A DNA stretch of 64,000 bases from Chryseobacterium sp. c4a (GCF_009900745.1 NZ_WXVU01000003.1:186001-250000), one strand, 5' to 3'. Counted from the first letter of the stretch, positions 42,637 through 50,970 are shown. Notes: generated from the letters alone by a model not told the origin. Made by a program: numbers and translations.

Positions 42637-43878
42637 ATGAAGAGAGTTGTCATTACAGGATTAGGTGCTGTGACACCTTTGGGAAACAATGTTGAAGATT
42701 TTTGGCAAAGCAGCCTTAAAGGCATCAGCGGTGCAGGATTAATCAAGCAATTCGATACAGAAAAGTTTAAGGTACATTTTGCTTGTGAGGTAAAAGACTT
42801 TGATCCAAAGCTGCATCTTACCCACAACGAAATCAAAAGAAGTGACCTTTTTACACAATATGCAATGTACGCTTCTGCAGAAGCAATACAAGATTCAGGT
42901 TTAGATCTTGAAAATATGGATCCTTTCAACTCCGGAGTAATCTGGGGAACTGGACAAGGCGGAATGTGGACTTTTGAAAAGGAAGTAATGGATTTTGCAC
43001 AGGGTGATGGTACCCCTCGCTTTAATCCCTTCTTTGTCCCTAAATTTATTGCCAATATGGCTTCAGGAATGATCTCCATGAAATATGGACTTCAGGGAAT
43101 CAACTATACCACAGTATCTGCTTGTGCAACCGGAAATACAGCATTAATGGATGCTTTCAACTATATCCGTCTCGGAAAAGCAAAAGTAATCATCAGTGGC
43201 GGCTCTGAAGCGGCTATTACTCCGGCTTCAATTGGTGGATTCTCTATTATGAAAGCAATGTCTACAAGAAATGATGATTTTGCTACAGCCAGCCGCCCTT
43301 ATGATGCGGAAAGAGATGGTTTTGTAATGGGTGAAGGTGCGGGAGCATTAGTTCTTGAAGAATATGAACATGCAGTAGCAAGAGGAGCAAAAATCTATGC
43401 AGAATTAGCAGGTGCCGCTATGACAGCAGATGCTTATCACATGACAGCACCTCATCCGGATGGCGTTGGGGCTATTAAAGCAATGCAATTAGCCGTAAGG
43501 GAAGCAGGTGCCAATATGGAAGATATTGATTATATCAACCCACACGCTACCTCTACTCCATTGGGAGACCTGATTGAATTAAAAGCCATTAACAATGCTT
43601 TTAAAGGAAATAAAAAGCTCGATATCAGTGCAACAAAGTCAATGACAGGGCACTTATTAGGTGCAGCAGGTGCAGTTGAAGCCATCCTTTCTATCAAGGC
43701 TATTCAGAATGGTATTATTCCTCCTACCATCAATCTTCACCGTATTGATGAAAATATTCCAAAGGATATTAATATTGTATTTGGAGAAGCTAAAGAAAAA
43801 GAGATCAATTTTGCATTGAGTAATGCTTTTGGTTTCGGAGGGCATAATGCGACTCTAGTATTCAAAAAATTCAGCTAG
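42637..43878 (+). CDS. fabF: 3-oxoacyl-ACP synthase II (FabF-like), copy 2
   Basis: A 413-residue tandem paralog of the preceding gene, with Cys163 in TVSACATGN, NPHATSTPLGD, SATKSMTGHLLGAAGAVEA and FGFGGHNAT all intact. Compared with copy 1 it has a two-residue insertion (RNDDFATASRPYD against RNDKTASRPYD). Both copies retain all catalytic residues, so neither is decaying. The bases after both stops (TAGTTCTGAAATAAAGAT) are identical. It is closed by a terminator at 43899-43929. Confidence 0.92.
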   Translation: MKRVVITGLGAVTPLGNNVEDFWQSSLKGISGAGLIKQFDTEKFKVHFACEVKDFDPKLHLTHNEIKRSDLFTQYAMYASAEAIQDSGLDLENMDPFNSGVIWGTGQGGMWTFEKEVMDFAQGDGTPRFNPFFVPKFIANMASGMISMKYGLQGINYTTVSACATGNTALMDAFNYIRLGKAKVIISGGSEAAITPASIGGFSIMKAMSTRNDDFATASRPYDAERDGFVMGEGAGALVLEEYEHAVARGAKIYAELAGAAMTADAYHMTAPHPDGVGAIKAMQLAVREAGANMEDIDYINPHATSTPLGDLIELKAINNAFKGNKKLDISATKSMTGHLLGAAGAVEAILSIKAIQNGIIPPTINLHRIDENIPKDINIVFGEAKEKEINFALSNAFGFGGHNATLVFKKFS

Positions 43879-43898
43879 TTCTGAAATAAAGATAATTT

Positions 43899-43929
43899 TA
43901 ATCCCTGTGTTTTTACATAGGGATTTTTT
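43899..43929 (+). terminator. Rho-independent terminator after fabF copy 2
   Basis: Stem AATCCCTGTG / CATAGGGATT (with one G-T pair), small loop, then six T. Confidence 0.8.
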
Positions 43930-43960
43930 ATTTAAATAACAGATAGGCAGACAGGATATT

Positions 43961-44392
43961 CTAAAGTCTCCCAGTATTATTGGGAATGAAAAAATCATCA
44001 GCATTTTCTACCATTGGAATATACAGTCTTGTCCACTCTTCACAATCAATCATATCCCAACTATGCCCCTCGCCTTCAATATCTTCTGCCAAGAGAATAA
44101 CTCCTGGCTCAATTACAAATGTTGAGCCATCAGTAACCTTAAATCTAACAGTTCCTTTAATGGTAACAACATATTGTTTTCGTGGAGCAATATGGGTGTT
44201 TCTTTCCCATTCTTCCGTTTGATTACTGATCCAAAATACATGAGCATTAATGTGAGTTAAAGCAGGTATTTTTCACTCTTCAAAAGTACATGATCCGTCC
44301 GGATTACTCATTAACCTTATAGCAGGAACACATTCTGATGATACTTTGGGGGATACATCCGCATCTTGGTTATTTTTATATTCGGCATTCAT
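43961..44392 (-). pseudogene. Cupin-domain protein broken by an in-frame TGA
   Basis: Reading the minus strand from ATG at 44392 gives a continuous 144-codon frame to TAG at 43961, interrupted only by TGA at 44275-44273 (codon 40). After the stop the frame gives a good cupin: NTHIAPRKQYVVTIKGTVRF, ITDGSTFVIEPGVILLAED-like, GHSWDMIDCEEWTRLYIPM. Before it lies VPAIRLMSNPDGSCTFEE. The match of frame on both sides shows a single nonsense change (for example TGG or GGA to TGA). Related proteins are small cupins of unknown substrate. A sequencing error cannot be excluded. Confidence 0.75.
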
Positions 44393-44452
44393 AAATCCAA
44401 TAATAATTCCTGTTAAGGATTAAAGTTTCTGATGATAATGTATTCAAAAATT

Positions 44453-44484
44453 AAAAAAGCAGTCAAATTTGACTGCTTTTTCGT
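44453..44484. terminator. Bidirectional terminator
   Basis: AAAAGCAGTCAAA directly followed by its complement TTTGACTGCTTTT (44455-44480), with A and T runs on either side. It ends the L,D-transpeptidase transcript (minus strand, stop at 44485). Confidence 0.85.
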
Positions 44485-45243
44485 TTATGCTTTTAACCAT
44501 TCCGAAGAGGAAAGGTAATTCTGATCAGGATAATAGATGAATAATAAATTTCTACCTTTTATTGTATTGATCATTGATTGCGACAGTTCTCTTGGAACCG
44601 CAGGGCATCCCCAGCTTCTTCCAATCCTTTTATGCACTGCGGCAAATGCGTCACTTACATAATCTGCGCCATGCATTACGATCGCTCTTTTATAGGCAGC
44701 ATCATTGAATCCTTTATCCATTCCCAATAATCTCAATGAGTACCCATTATCTCCCTGATACGTTGCATCTGTGATATAAAATCCCATGCTGCTCTGTCGC
44801 GAACTTTCCGTATTAGAAAAATTCGTAGCAAATTCTTCACCTGTATTTTTACCGTGAGCAACCAATGAGTTGAACAGTACTTTTTTGTCATTCAAATCAA
44901 TCACCCAAAGTCTTTTGGTATTGGAAGACATAGAAAAATCGCAAACAGTAAGTAAATGCGATTCATCAGTAAGTAAACCTGCTTTCTTTAGATTCTCAAA
45001 TCCTGTTAATGCTTTAGAGAAAACTTCATAGTTCAGCTCATGTTCAGGATCAAATTCAATTGATTTGTATAATACTTCTGATGAAGATACTGCCATGGTA
45101 GTATTCTTCTCAGATTTCGTGTCAGCTACTCTTTCCGTCTTTGTTATGTTAACGTTTTCATTCTTCACCACCGCTCTTGGAGAAATGTAGAATGAAGTCG
45201 TCACCATGTAAACAAGGCCTATTACGCCATAAAATCCTTTCAT
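44485..45243 (-). CDS. Murein L,D-transpeptidase-family protein (YkuD_2 type)
   Basis: A 252-residue envelope protein with an N-terminal signal or anchor (about 1-22), a Ser/Lys/Thr-rich linker, and a catalytic domain (about 95-245). His191 in IVMHGADYVS and catalytic Cys213 in RIGRSWGCPAVP form the L,D-transpeptidase motif in its 'catalytic domain family' (YkuD_2) version. Such enzymes cross-link peptidoglycan or attach proteins to it. It is a single-gene unit with a -7 box at 45275-45282 and a terminator just after its stop. Confidence 0.9.
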   Translation of the reverse strand: MKGFYGVIGLVYMVTTSFYISPRAVVKNENVNITKTERVADTKSEKNTTMAVSSSEVLYKSIEFDPEHELNYEVFSKALTGFENLKKAGLLTDESHLLTVCDFSMSSNTKRLWVIDLNDKKVLFNSLVAHGKNTGEEFATNFSNTESSRQSSMGFYITDATYQGDNGYSLRLLGMDKGFNDAAYKRAIVMHGADYVSDAFAAVHKRIGRSWGCPAVPRELSQSMINTIKGRNLLFIYYPDQNYLSSSEWLKA

Positions 45244-45274
45244 TCAATAATATATTAGTACCAAATTAGTGGGG

Positions 45275-45282
45275 CAAAATTA
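45275..45282 (-). promoter_or_regulatory. Candidate -7 box (TAATTTTG) for the L,D-transpeptidase gene
   Basis: A TAnnTTTG match on the minus strand 31 bases upstream of the start at 45243. Confidence 0.4.
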
Positions 45283-45371
45283 TAAAAACATCACTATCAG
45301 CCACTTATAAGTCTAAAAAGTTTAACTGAATTTAAGAAACTTTAACGTCCTGATTCTGTGAAATAAAGCCA

Positions 45372-45899
45372 TTATTTTTGCGAATCTCCAACAAATTCCA
45401 GACTGATAGAATTCATACAATATCTCAATCCTGTCGGCTTTGGCCCATCATCAAACACATGTCCTAAATGAGAGTCACATCGCTTACAAAGCACTTCTAC
45501 CCTCTCCATTCCATAAGCTGTATCTCTTTTATAATAAACGCCTTCTTTATCTGCTTCAAAGAAACTTGGCCATCCACAACTGCTCGAAAATTTTGAAGTA
45601 GAACGGAATAAATGATTTCCACAAACTGCACAATAGTAGTCTCCCAACTCATCAAAGTCATTATATTTTCCGGTAAAAGCTCTTTCTGTTGCAGCTTCTC
45701 TCGCAATTGCATAAAGATCCGGAGCCAGGATTTTCTTCCATTCTTCGTTGGAAATATTCAGTTTGGTAGTATCGGTTCTTGAATAATATGGATTGTTTTT
45801 TGCTTCTTTATTTTCCATAGAAGTAATTTTAATAGGTTGCTGTTTCTGCGTACATCCATGCAGAACAATTAATATGATGGCTGAAATTAAAAACTTCAT
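45372..45899 (-). CDS. msrB: Peptide-methionine (R)-S-oxide reductase, lipoprotein form
   Basis: A 175-residue MsrB with a lipoprotein signal (MKFLISAIILIVLHGC, Cys16). The zinc site is Cys90/Cys93 (CAVC) and Cys138/Cys141 (CKRC); the catalytic Cys161 lies in LRYCMNSISLEF, with CGWPSFFEA near 108-116. It repairs R-methionine sulfoxide in envelope proteins, probably in the periplasm given the lipid anchor. It is divergent from the DUF445 gene, with which it appears to share a palindromic promoter at 45984-46000. Confidence 0.95.
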   Translation of the reverse strand: MKFLISAIILIVLHGCTQKQQPIKITSMENKEAKNNPYYSRTDTTKLNISNEEWKKILAPDLYAIAREAATERAFTGKYNDFDELGDYYCAVCGNHLFRSTSKFSSSCGWPSFFEADKEGVYYKRDTAYGMERVEVLCKRCDSHLGHVFDDGPKPTGLRYCMNSISLEFVGDSQK

Positions 45900-45983
45900 C
45901 GTAAGTTTTAACGTTTAAAGTATAATAAACCTTTTATACGTTTTGAACTAAAAAGCTTTATTAACATTCAATGGTTTCATAAC

Positions 45984-46000
45984 CAAATTTAGTAAATTTG
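45984..46000. promoter_or_regulatory. 17-bp palindromic divergent promoter (msrB / DUF445)
   Basis: CAAATTTAGTAAATTTG reads TAAATTTG on both strands: plus strand at 45993-46000, 5 bases before the DUF445 ATG (46006), and minus strand at 45991-45984, 84 bases before the msrB ATG (45899). Both are exact TAnnTTTG matches, arranged back to back around a single G. Confidence 0.5.
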
Positions 46001-46005
46001 AGAAT

Positions 46006-47250
46006 ATGAATGACGAAGCAAAAAGAAAACAGCTTAGAAAATATAAGGCATTTGCCACAGGATTGTTTGTTCTGATGGCTCTTATTTTCATTGTGACAAC
46101 TATTATGCAAAAATCCAGTTCTTCTCATTGGATCGGCTATGTACGGGCTTTTGCTGAAGCTGCTATGGTAGGTGCATTGGCAGACTGGTTTGCGGTTACT
46201 GCTTTATTCCGTCATCCGCTAGGCCTTCCCATTCCACATACTAACCTGATTGAAAACAGTAAACAAAAATTGGGTGATAACCTGGGAAGTTTCGTGGTGA
46301 GTAATTTTCTATCTCCTCAGAATATTCGTCCTTATATTCAAAGAATTAAGGTTTCAAATTTTGTGGGTGAATGGCTTGGAAAAGAGAAAAACCAGGATAT
46401 TCTGATCAAAAATCTTTCGGATATTGTTCTTGATATTCTCAATAAACTTGATGATTCTACTGTGAGTCAATTTATCAGTAAAAAAGTGTCAGAAATGACG
46501 GATGATATCAAGCTTAACAAAGTGGTAGGCAGCGGAATCAATTATATTCTGGAAAAGAACGATCATCAAAGGATCATTACCAATCTTTCAAAGCAAATTA
46601 AAGACTATATCATTCAAAATGATGAAATGATAAAAGACAGGGTAAAAAAAGGAAGCTATTCTTTTATTCCATCTTTTGTGGATAATAAAATTGCTGACAA
46701 AATTGCTGATGGATTATCTGATTTTTTCAAAGAGATAGAGGAAAATCCCAATCATGAAGTAAGAACATTGATCACTCAAAAAATTCATGAATTCTCAGTT
46801 GATCTTAAAGAAGATCCGAAATGGGATGAAGAATTTAAAACCATTAAAAACGGACTTCTTAAAAATGATAAGCTGGATGAATATTCTAATGATATATGGG
46901 TTTCTATCAAAAAAACATTGATGAAAGAACTCCAGGAAGATCATTCCGCTTTGAAAAATTATCTTTCCAAAAACCTGAATGAGTTTTCACAGAACTTAAA
47001 AACAGATGAAAATCTTCAAAATAAAATTGATTACTGGGTTCGGGCAACTGCTTATAAATATATCCTGAAAAACACTCATCAATTTGGCAACCTCATCAGT
47101 ACTACTGTCGGGAACTGGCAGGGTAAGGAATTAAGTGAAAAGCTGGAACTGGAAGTAGGAAAAGATCTTCAGTTTATCCGTGTGAACGGAACTTTGGTGG
47201 GAGGTCTTGTAGGGCTTATTATCTATACGATTGCCCATTTCTTCATTTAA
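46006..47250 (+). CDS. DUF445 membrane-anchored protein
   Basis: A 414-residue protein of the DUF445 family, with an N-terminal membrane segment (about 15-33), the conserved AFAEAAMVGALADWFAVTALFRHPLGLPIPHTNLI near residues 47-81, a long charged helical middle, and a C-terminal membrane segment (LVGGLVGLIIYTIAHFF). Family members resemble YjiN of E. coli; function is unknown, with an envelope-spanning helical role suspected. The start is 5 bases after a -7 box, so a leaderless message is possible. The following gene begins 16 bases after its stop. Confidence 0.9.
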   Translation: MNDEAKRKQLRKYKAFATGLFVLMALIFIVTTIMQKSSSSHWIGYVRAFAEAAMVGALADWFAVTALFRHPLGLPIPHTNLIENSKQKLGDNLGSFVVSNFLSPQNIRPYIQRIKVSNFVGEWLGKEKNQDILIKNLSDIVLDILNKLDDSTVSQFISKKVSEMTDDIKLNKVVGSGINYILEKNDHQRIITNLSKQIKDYIIQNDEMIKDRVKKGSYSFIPSFVDNKIADKIADGLSDFFKEIEENPNHEVRTLITQKIHEFSVDLKEDPKWDEEFKTIKNGLLKNDKLDEYSNDIWVSIKKTLMKELQEDHSALKNYLSKNLNEFSQNLKTDENLQNKIDYWVRATAYKYILKNTHQFGNLISTTVGNWQGKELSEKLELEVGKDLQFIRVNGTLVGGLVGLIIYTIAHFFI

Positions 47251-47266
47251 TAAAGGTAATATAACC

Positions 47267-48160
47267 ATGAAAAAACTTCTTATTTTTCTCTTTCTGACCT
47301 TTTTCCTTTCTGGAAAGAGCCAAAAAGTTGAATTAAAAGCAGTCACAGATTCTTCTCAGATCTTCAAGGGAGAAATTGCGGGTGTTCCTATTACCTTACA
47401 GCTTCATTATGCTGGTATTCCGGATTGTAGCTTATATCAGTATTTTGTAGATGGCTGGTATTATTACGATAAATATCAGAAGAAAATCCTATTAACAGGG
47501 CTTTATGATTATGGTAAACTGTTTCTGTATAATTTCGGAACAAAACAAAAACAAAATTCTAAACGGCTTAGAGAGCTGATCAATTCACCCCAGGATGTCG
47601 AAAAGGTCGTTGAAATTGCCCAAAGCCTTGCTCCTAAAGAATCTATTCTATTTGGTCAAAATCAGACCAGAGAAAATCCTATTACAGGAAGCTTTTATAT
47701 GGAAAATAAGGATAACCCTCAGTCTGCAAAGCTGTTTACTGCTAATGATATGATCTACCGCTACAACAATTATATTATTTTACCTAACCATAAAAGAATA
47801 AATACCTTCGATATCATTAACCAATATGGAGGTAATGAACTTATTTCTTATATATCTGAGGAAAAGGGAAACCGGGTTTTACTGTATTTCGATCATACCT
47901 CAAACCTTAATGCCTGTGGAAGATGTGGTGCCAGCGAAGGTGAAAAAGGGTACAGAGTTCTGTACTTTACCAAAGACTGGAATTATAAACACTATGAAGA
48001 ATTCCTTACTGAAAGCTGCCTGGAAAATATTTATGATACGACCAAGAGAACATCAAAGGACGGCAAAACGATAATGTATAAAATCGGTAAATCGGATTCT
48101 TCGCCAGCTTATACTCTAACGATCGATATTAAAAATGCAGCTGTAAAAAAGTTAAAATAA
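47267..48160 (+). CDS. Exported hypothetical protein, 297 residues
   Basis: A secreted protein with a signal peptide (MKKLLIFLFLTFFLSGKSQ). The start at 47267 is chosen because the longer frame from 47231 only reads through the end of the DUF445 gene. The mature part has many Tyr and Lys, a pattern QIFKGEIAGVPITLQLHYAG near residues 30-49, and a CGRC pair in LNACGRCGASEGEKGYRVLYF near 225. No family recognised. It is probably co-transcribed with the DUF445 gene and is closed by the terminator at 48222-48253. Confidence 0.7.
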   Translation: MKKLLIFLFLTFFLSGKSQKVELKAVTDSSQIFKGEIAGVPITLQLHYAGIPDCSLYQYFVDGWYYYDKYQKKILLTGLYDYGKLFLYNFGTKQKQNSKRLRELINSPQDVEKVVEIAQSLAPKESILFGQNQTRENPITGSFYMENKDNPQSAKLFTANDMIYRYNNYIILPNHKRINTFDIINQYGGNELISYISEEKGNRVLLYFDHTSNLNACGRCGASEGEKGYRVLYFTKDWNYKHYEEFLTESCLENIYDTTKRTSKDGKTIMYKIGKSDSSPAYTLTIDIKNAAVKKLK

Positions 48161-48221
48161 AGGTTTTTATGTGAATTACAGCTGATAGCATTCATGAAAG
48201 TTCAAACATTTATCGCTAAAA

Positions 48222-48253
48222 CAAAAAAAAGAGACCAGATGGTCTCTTTATAT
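48222..48253. terminator. Bidirectional terminator
   Basis: Stem AAAGAGACC / GGTCTCTTT (48228-48236, 48241-48249) with a 4-base loop. The A run at 48222-48230 is a strong U-tract on the minus strand, so it mainly serves pyrD (stop at 48254). Confidence 0.8.
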
Positions 48254-49291
48254 CTATCTTGGCAATCTGCTTGCTCTTTTTAAAATCTCTTTATTGATTT
48301 CGTTAATCAATTCCGGGCCTTCATAAATAAATCCGGTGTATAATTGAACCAAACTCGCTCCTGCATCTAATTTTTCAATCGCATCTTTTGCGGAGTGAAT
48401 TCCTCCTACTCCAATGATTGGAAATGCCCTGTTGCTTTTATCCGAAAGATATTTAATCATTTTTGTACTTCTCTCATGGATAGGTTTACCACTTAAACCT
48501 CCGTTTCCAATTTGCTCTAAAGCTTCAGGGGAAGTCTTTAATCCTTCTCTGTTGACAGAGGTATTGGAAACAATTACTCCATCTATTTTTGTTTCTGCAA
48601 TCAGATCTACAATTTCGTCTAGTTGAGTATGATTAAGATCTGGCGCAATTTTAAGTAATATTGGTTTACGTACAGATTTTGACTGATTGATTTTCTTTAC
48701 TTCTGTAATCAGCTCACGAAGATATTCTACGTCTTCCAGTTTGGCGTGGCTTCCTACATTCGGACAGCTTACATTCAGTACAAAATAATCTACGTGTGGA
48801 TGAAGCCCTTCAAAACAGTCCAGATAATCCTGAGTATAGTTTTCGGGTTGAGTATCTGTATTTTTTCCTATGTTTCCACCGATGATGATTTTTCCTTTGT
48901 TTGATTTCAGTTTTTCGATCGCAGCCTGTAGACCATCATTATTGAATCCCATTCTATTGATAATTCCACCATCTTCAATAAGACGGAATAATCTTTTCTT
49001 AGGATTTCCTGCCTGAGCTCTTGGGGTTACCGTTCCAATTTCTACAAATCCGAAACCAAGGTCTCCCAGCTCGTTGAACAAAACAGCGTTTTTATCAAAA
49101 CCGGCAGCCAGTCCTACAGGATTTTTAAATTTCAATCCGAAAACTTCTCTTTCCAGACGTTTGTCTTCAATAGGTTTTGGGAAAAATAATTTAGTGAAGA
49201 ATCCAAAATTCTTTAGCATCGAAAAAGTAAAGTGATGCACTTCTTCGGGATCAAATTTGAAAAGAATCGGACGAATGAGCGATTTGTACAT
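48254..49291 (-). CDS. pyrD: Dihydroorotate dehydrogenase, class 2 (quinone-linked)
   Basis: A 345-residue class 2 enzyme oxidising dihydroorotate to orotate with FMN and quinone in pyrimidine synthesis. The N-terminal helices for membrane association ([23 protein letters not shown]) are typical of class 2. FMN and active-site blocks: [43 protein letters not shown] with the catalytic Ser, [27 protein letters not shown] and [11 protein letters not shown]. Length is as expected. A single-gene unit. Confidence 0.97.
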   Translation of the reverse strand: MYKSLIRPILFKFDPEEVHHFTFSMLKNFGFFTKLFFPKPIEDKRLEREVFGLKFKNPVGLAAGFDKNAVLFNELGDLGFGFVEIGTVTPRAQAGNPKKRLFRLIEDGGIINRMGFNNDGLQAAIEKLKSNKGKIIIGGNIGKNTDTQPENYTQDYLDCFEGLHPHVDYFVLNVSCPNVGSHAKLEDVEYLRELITEVKKINQSKSVRKPILLKIAPDLNHTQLDEIVDLIAETKIDGVIVSNTSVNREGLKTSPEALEQIGNGGLSGKPIHERSTKMIKYLSDKSNRAFPIIGVGGIHSAKDAIEKLDAGASLVQLYTGFIYEGPELINEINKEILKRASRLPR

Positions 49292-49450
49292 TGAAAAAAA
49301 GTTTTACAAAATTACTCATTTTAAAATTAATGGTTGATTAACCTATGATATTTTATCAAATTGTTTAATCTATAGCATCTATAAAAGACGAAAACAATTG
49401 GTTAATCTTGATATCCTTGTCAAGGATTAGCTTCCTCCTTTGGTTATCCA

Positions 49451-50146
49451 TTAAGAATATGCACTCAAATCAAAATTCAAAAGATCCCCTACTCTTTTAA
49501 ACTCTTGATCTACCTTAGCATTCAGGACTATGTTTTCGTTGGTAACAGGATGATTGAAAATTAATTGATGGGCATGAAGCGTCATTTTGTTGATTCCAAA
49601 TGTTTGGAGCCACAGCTTATTTTGTTTATTGCAACCATGTTTACGACAGCCTAAAATAGGATGCAAAATATGTTTAAAGTGTTTTCTTAATTGATGAAAT
49701 CTCCCCGTTTCAGGAATGGCTTCTACTAAACAGTATCTTGAAGTCGGATGTTTTAAAAAGGGTAAATCTATTTCTGAAGTCTGCAAACGACGATAGTATG
49801 TCACTGCATTTTGTGTGACTTCATTTTCATTAACCAGATCATAATCGATGGTTTCTTCCTCTTTCGCCCAGCCTCGTAGAATGGCAATATATTTTTTTTC
49901 AACTTCTCTGGTTGCAAAACGCTCGCTCATGATTCTAAGCGTATCTTTATCTAAGGTAAACAATAAAACCCCTGACGTTTTTCTGTCTAAACGATGTACA
50001 GGATACACTTTTTGCCCAATCTGATTTCTCAATTCCTGGATCGCATAAGTATCTGCTTCACCCGCATAAAAGGATTTATGAACCAATAATCCACTGGGTT
50101 TGTTGATAGCAATAATATGCTCGTCACGATAAAGAATTTCTAACAT
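49451..50146 (-). CDS. truC: tRNA pseudouridine synthase C (RluA family)
   Basis: A 231-residue RluA-type pseudouridine synthase. Catalytic Asp54 lies in HRLDRKTSGVLLF; other family blocks are AINKPSGLLVHKS at the N terminus and PETGRFHQLRKHFKHILHPILGCRKHG, in the short TruC pattern without S4 domain. TruC makes pseudouridine 65 in some tRNAs. The ATG at 50146 is chosen over 50188: the family starts with LEILYRDEH, and a -7 box (TACTTTTG, 50158-50151) lies only 4 bases upstream. That makes a leaderless transcript likely and places the longer start before the promoter. Confidence 0.93.
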   Translation of the reverse strand: MLEILYRDEHIIAINKPSGLLVHKSFYAGEADTYAIQELRNQIGQKVYPVHRLDRKTSGVLLFTLDKDTLRIMSERFATREVEKKYIAILRGWAKEEETIDYDLVNENEVTQNAVTYYRRLQTSEIDLPFLKHPTSRYCLVEAIPETGRFHQLRKHFKHILHPILGCRKHGCNKQNKLWLQTFGINKMTLHAHQLIFNHPVTNENIVLNAKVDQEFKRVGDLLNFDLSAYS

Positions 50147-50150
50147 GAGG

Positions 50151-50158
50151 CAAAAGTA
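50151..50158 (-). promoter_or_regulatory. -7 box (TACTTTTG) adjoining the truC start
   Basis: A TAnnTTTG match on the minus strand ending 4 bases before the ATG at 50146. It supports the shorter truC start and a leaderless or near-leaderless message. Confidence 0.45.
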
Positions 50159-50239
50159 GAGATTTTTGGAAAGAAAAAACATTATCAATTTTAACTATTT
50201 GAGATCAAGTTTCTTCTTATTCACTACAGAAAAAATGAT

Positions 50240-50247
50240 TAGGTTTG
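50240..50247 (+). promoter_or_regulatory. Candidate -7 box (TAGGTTTG)
   Basis: A TAnnTTTG match 18 bases upstream of the start at 50266. Confidence 0.4.
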
Positions 50248-50265
50248 TATTAACAAGCATTTATT

Positions 50266-50715
50266 ATGAGAAAACTATTATTTCTTTTTATTATGACTTA
50301 TAGTTTTTCACTATTTGGACAAAATAGTGAAAATACGGTAGTTCACCCCCCGCCAGGACAAGGAGACATTAACAAACAACCGGAGAAAGATAAAATTTAT
50401 TCTAAAGTTGATAAAAAAATAGAGTTTAATCCTAAAAACCTATCTCAATCCTTTGATTATTCTGTTATAGACACTGAGCATAAACCAAGTGAAAACACTT
50501 TTGTTGTCTCTTTTGTTTCAGAAGTTCATAAAAAGATATCAAATCTAAAAATAGAAACAGGCAAAAATCAAGATATAACCGCAGAATTAATGAGAATGTT
50601 ATCACGTTATAACTTTTATCCTGCCAGTGTAAATGGTTGGTTTGTTCGAAGCTATTGCAAATTGAAATTTATCTTTGACTATGATAATAATTCAATGGAA
50701 ATAATTGTTTTATAA
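50266..50715 (+). CDS. Exported protein with TonB-C-like end
   Basis: A 149-residue secreted protein (signal peptide MRKLLFLFIMTYSFSLFGQ). The last 50 residues (MLSRYNFYPASVNGWFVRSYCKLKFIFDY) resemble the C-terminal domain of TonB, where a similar 'PA.VNG..V' turn precedes a final beta strand. The N-terminal membrane anchor and Pro-rich span of a true TonB are missing, so it would be a soluble periplasmic relative. The link to TonB is a weak pattern match; function is unknown. Confidence 0.6.
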   Translation: MRKLLFLFIMTYSFSLFGQNSENTVVHPPPGQGDINKQPEKDKIYSKVDKKIEFNPKNLSQSFDYSVIDTEHKPSENTFVVSFVSEVHKKISNLKIETGKNQDITAELMRMLSRYNFYPASVNGWFVRSYCKLKFIFDYDNNSMEIIVL

Positions 50716-50730
50716 AATTGATGGTATTCT

Positions 50731-50756
50731 AAACAGGTTTTTGAAACCCGTTAGGT
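50731..50756. repeat. Degenerate palindrome related to 16151-16183
   Basis: AAACAGGTTTTTGAAACCCGTTAGGT has the same 'AGGTTTT..AAACC' centre as the perfect palindrome at 16151-16183 but with arms no longer complementary. Directly followed by the large hairpin element. Confidence 0.4.
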
Positions 50757-50777
50757 CTGTAGATGCACAGAAGTTAA

Positions 50778-50873
50778 TAGCCCTGATTGAGCGGTATGTC
50801 TGAGCTCTTTTGTGAGTTTCGGCGGCGGCTTTGCCGCCGCCGAAACTCACAAAAAGCGAGTAGCGAAAGCAGG
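50778..50873. repeat. Large structured intergenic repeat with 22-bp perfect hairpin
   Basis: TAGCCCTGATTGAGCGGTAT (50778 onward) and GCGAGTAGCGAAAGCAGG (50856-50873) flank a 22-bp perfect stem (50808-50829 with 50833-50854) with a TTT loop and GGCGGCGGC core, very GC-rich for this genome. As I recall, elements with the same ends (TAGCCCTGAT...AGCGG...AGCAGG) around variable hairpins are common in Flavobacteriia intergenic regions. Location: 120 bases upstream of glyS. It could be a mobile palindromic unit or a structured RNA. Confidence 0.75.
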
Positions 50874-50962
50874 TTCCCGGCTCCTGAAAACGAAAATCAA
50901 ACTATTTAATGGATTATTAATAGCTTTTTTTGCTGAATCTCATGATTTTGGATCCAATTTGC

Positions 50963-50970
50963 TATTTTTG
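50963..50970 (+). promoter_or_regulatory. Candidate -7 box (TATTTTTG) for glyS
   Basis: A TAnnTTTG match 21 bases upstream of the glyS ATG at 50992 and downstream of the structured repeat, so that repeat would not be in this transcript. Confidence 0.5.

Noticed and set aside
42630..43079. A 149-codon minus-strand frame opposite fabF copy 2, and similar frames opposite copy 1
   Set aside because: Antisense shadows of conserved coding sequence; repetition in both copies merely reflects the duplication.
44273..44275. Selenocysteine at the in-frame TGA of the cupin gene
   Set aside because: No SECIS-like hairpin evident, cupins of this type do not use it, and no selenocysteine machinery is visible in the window.
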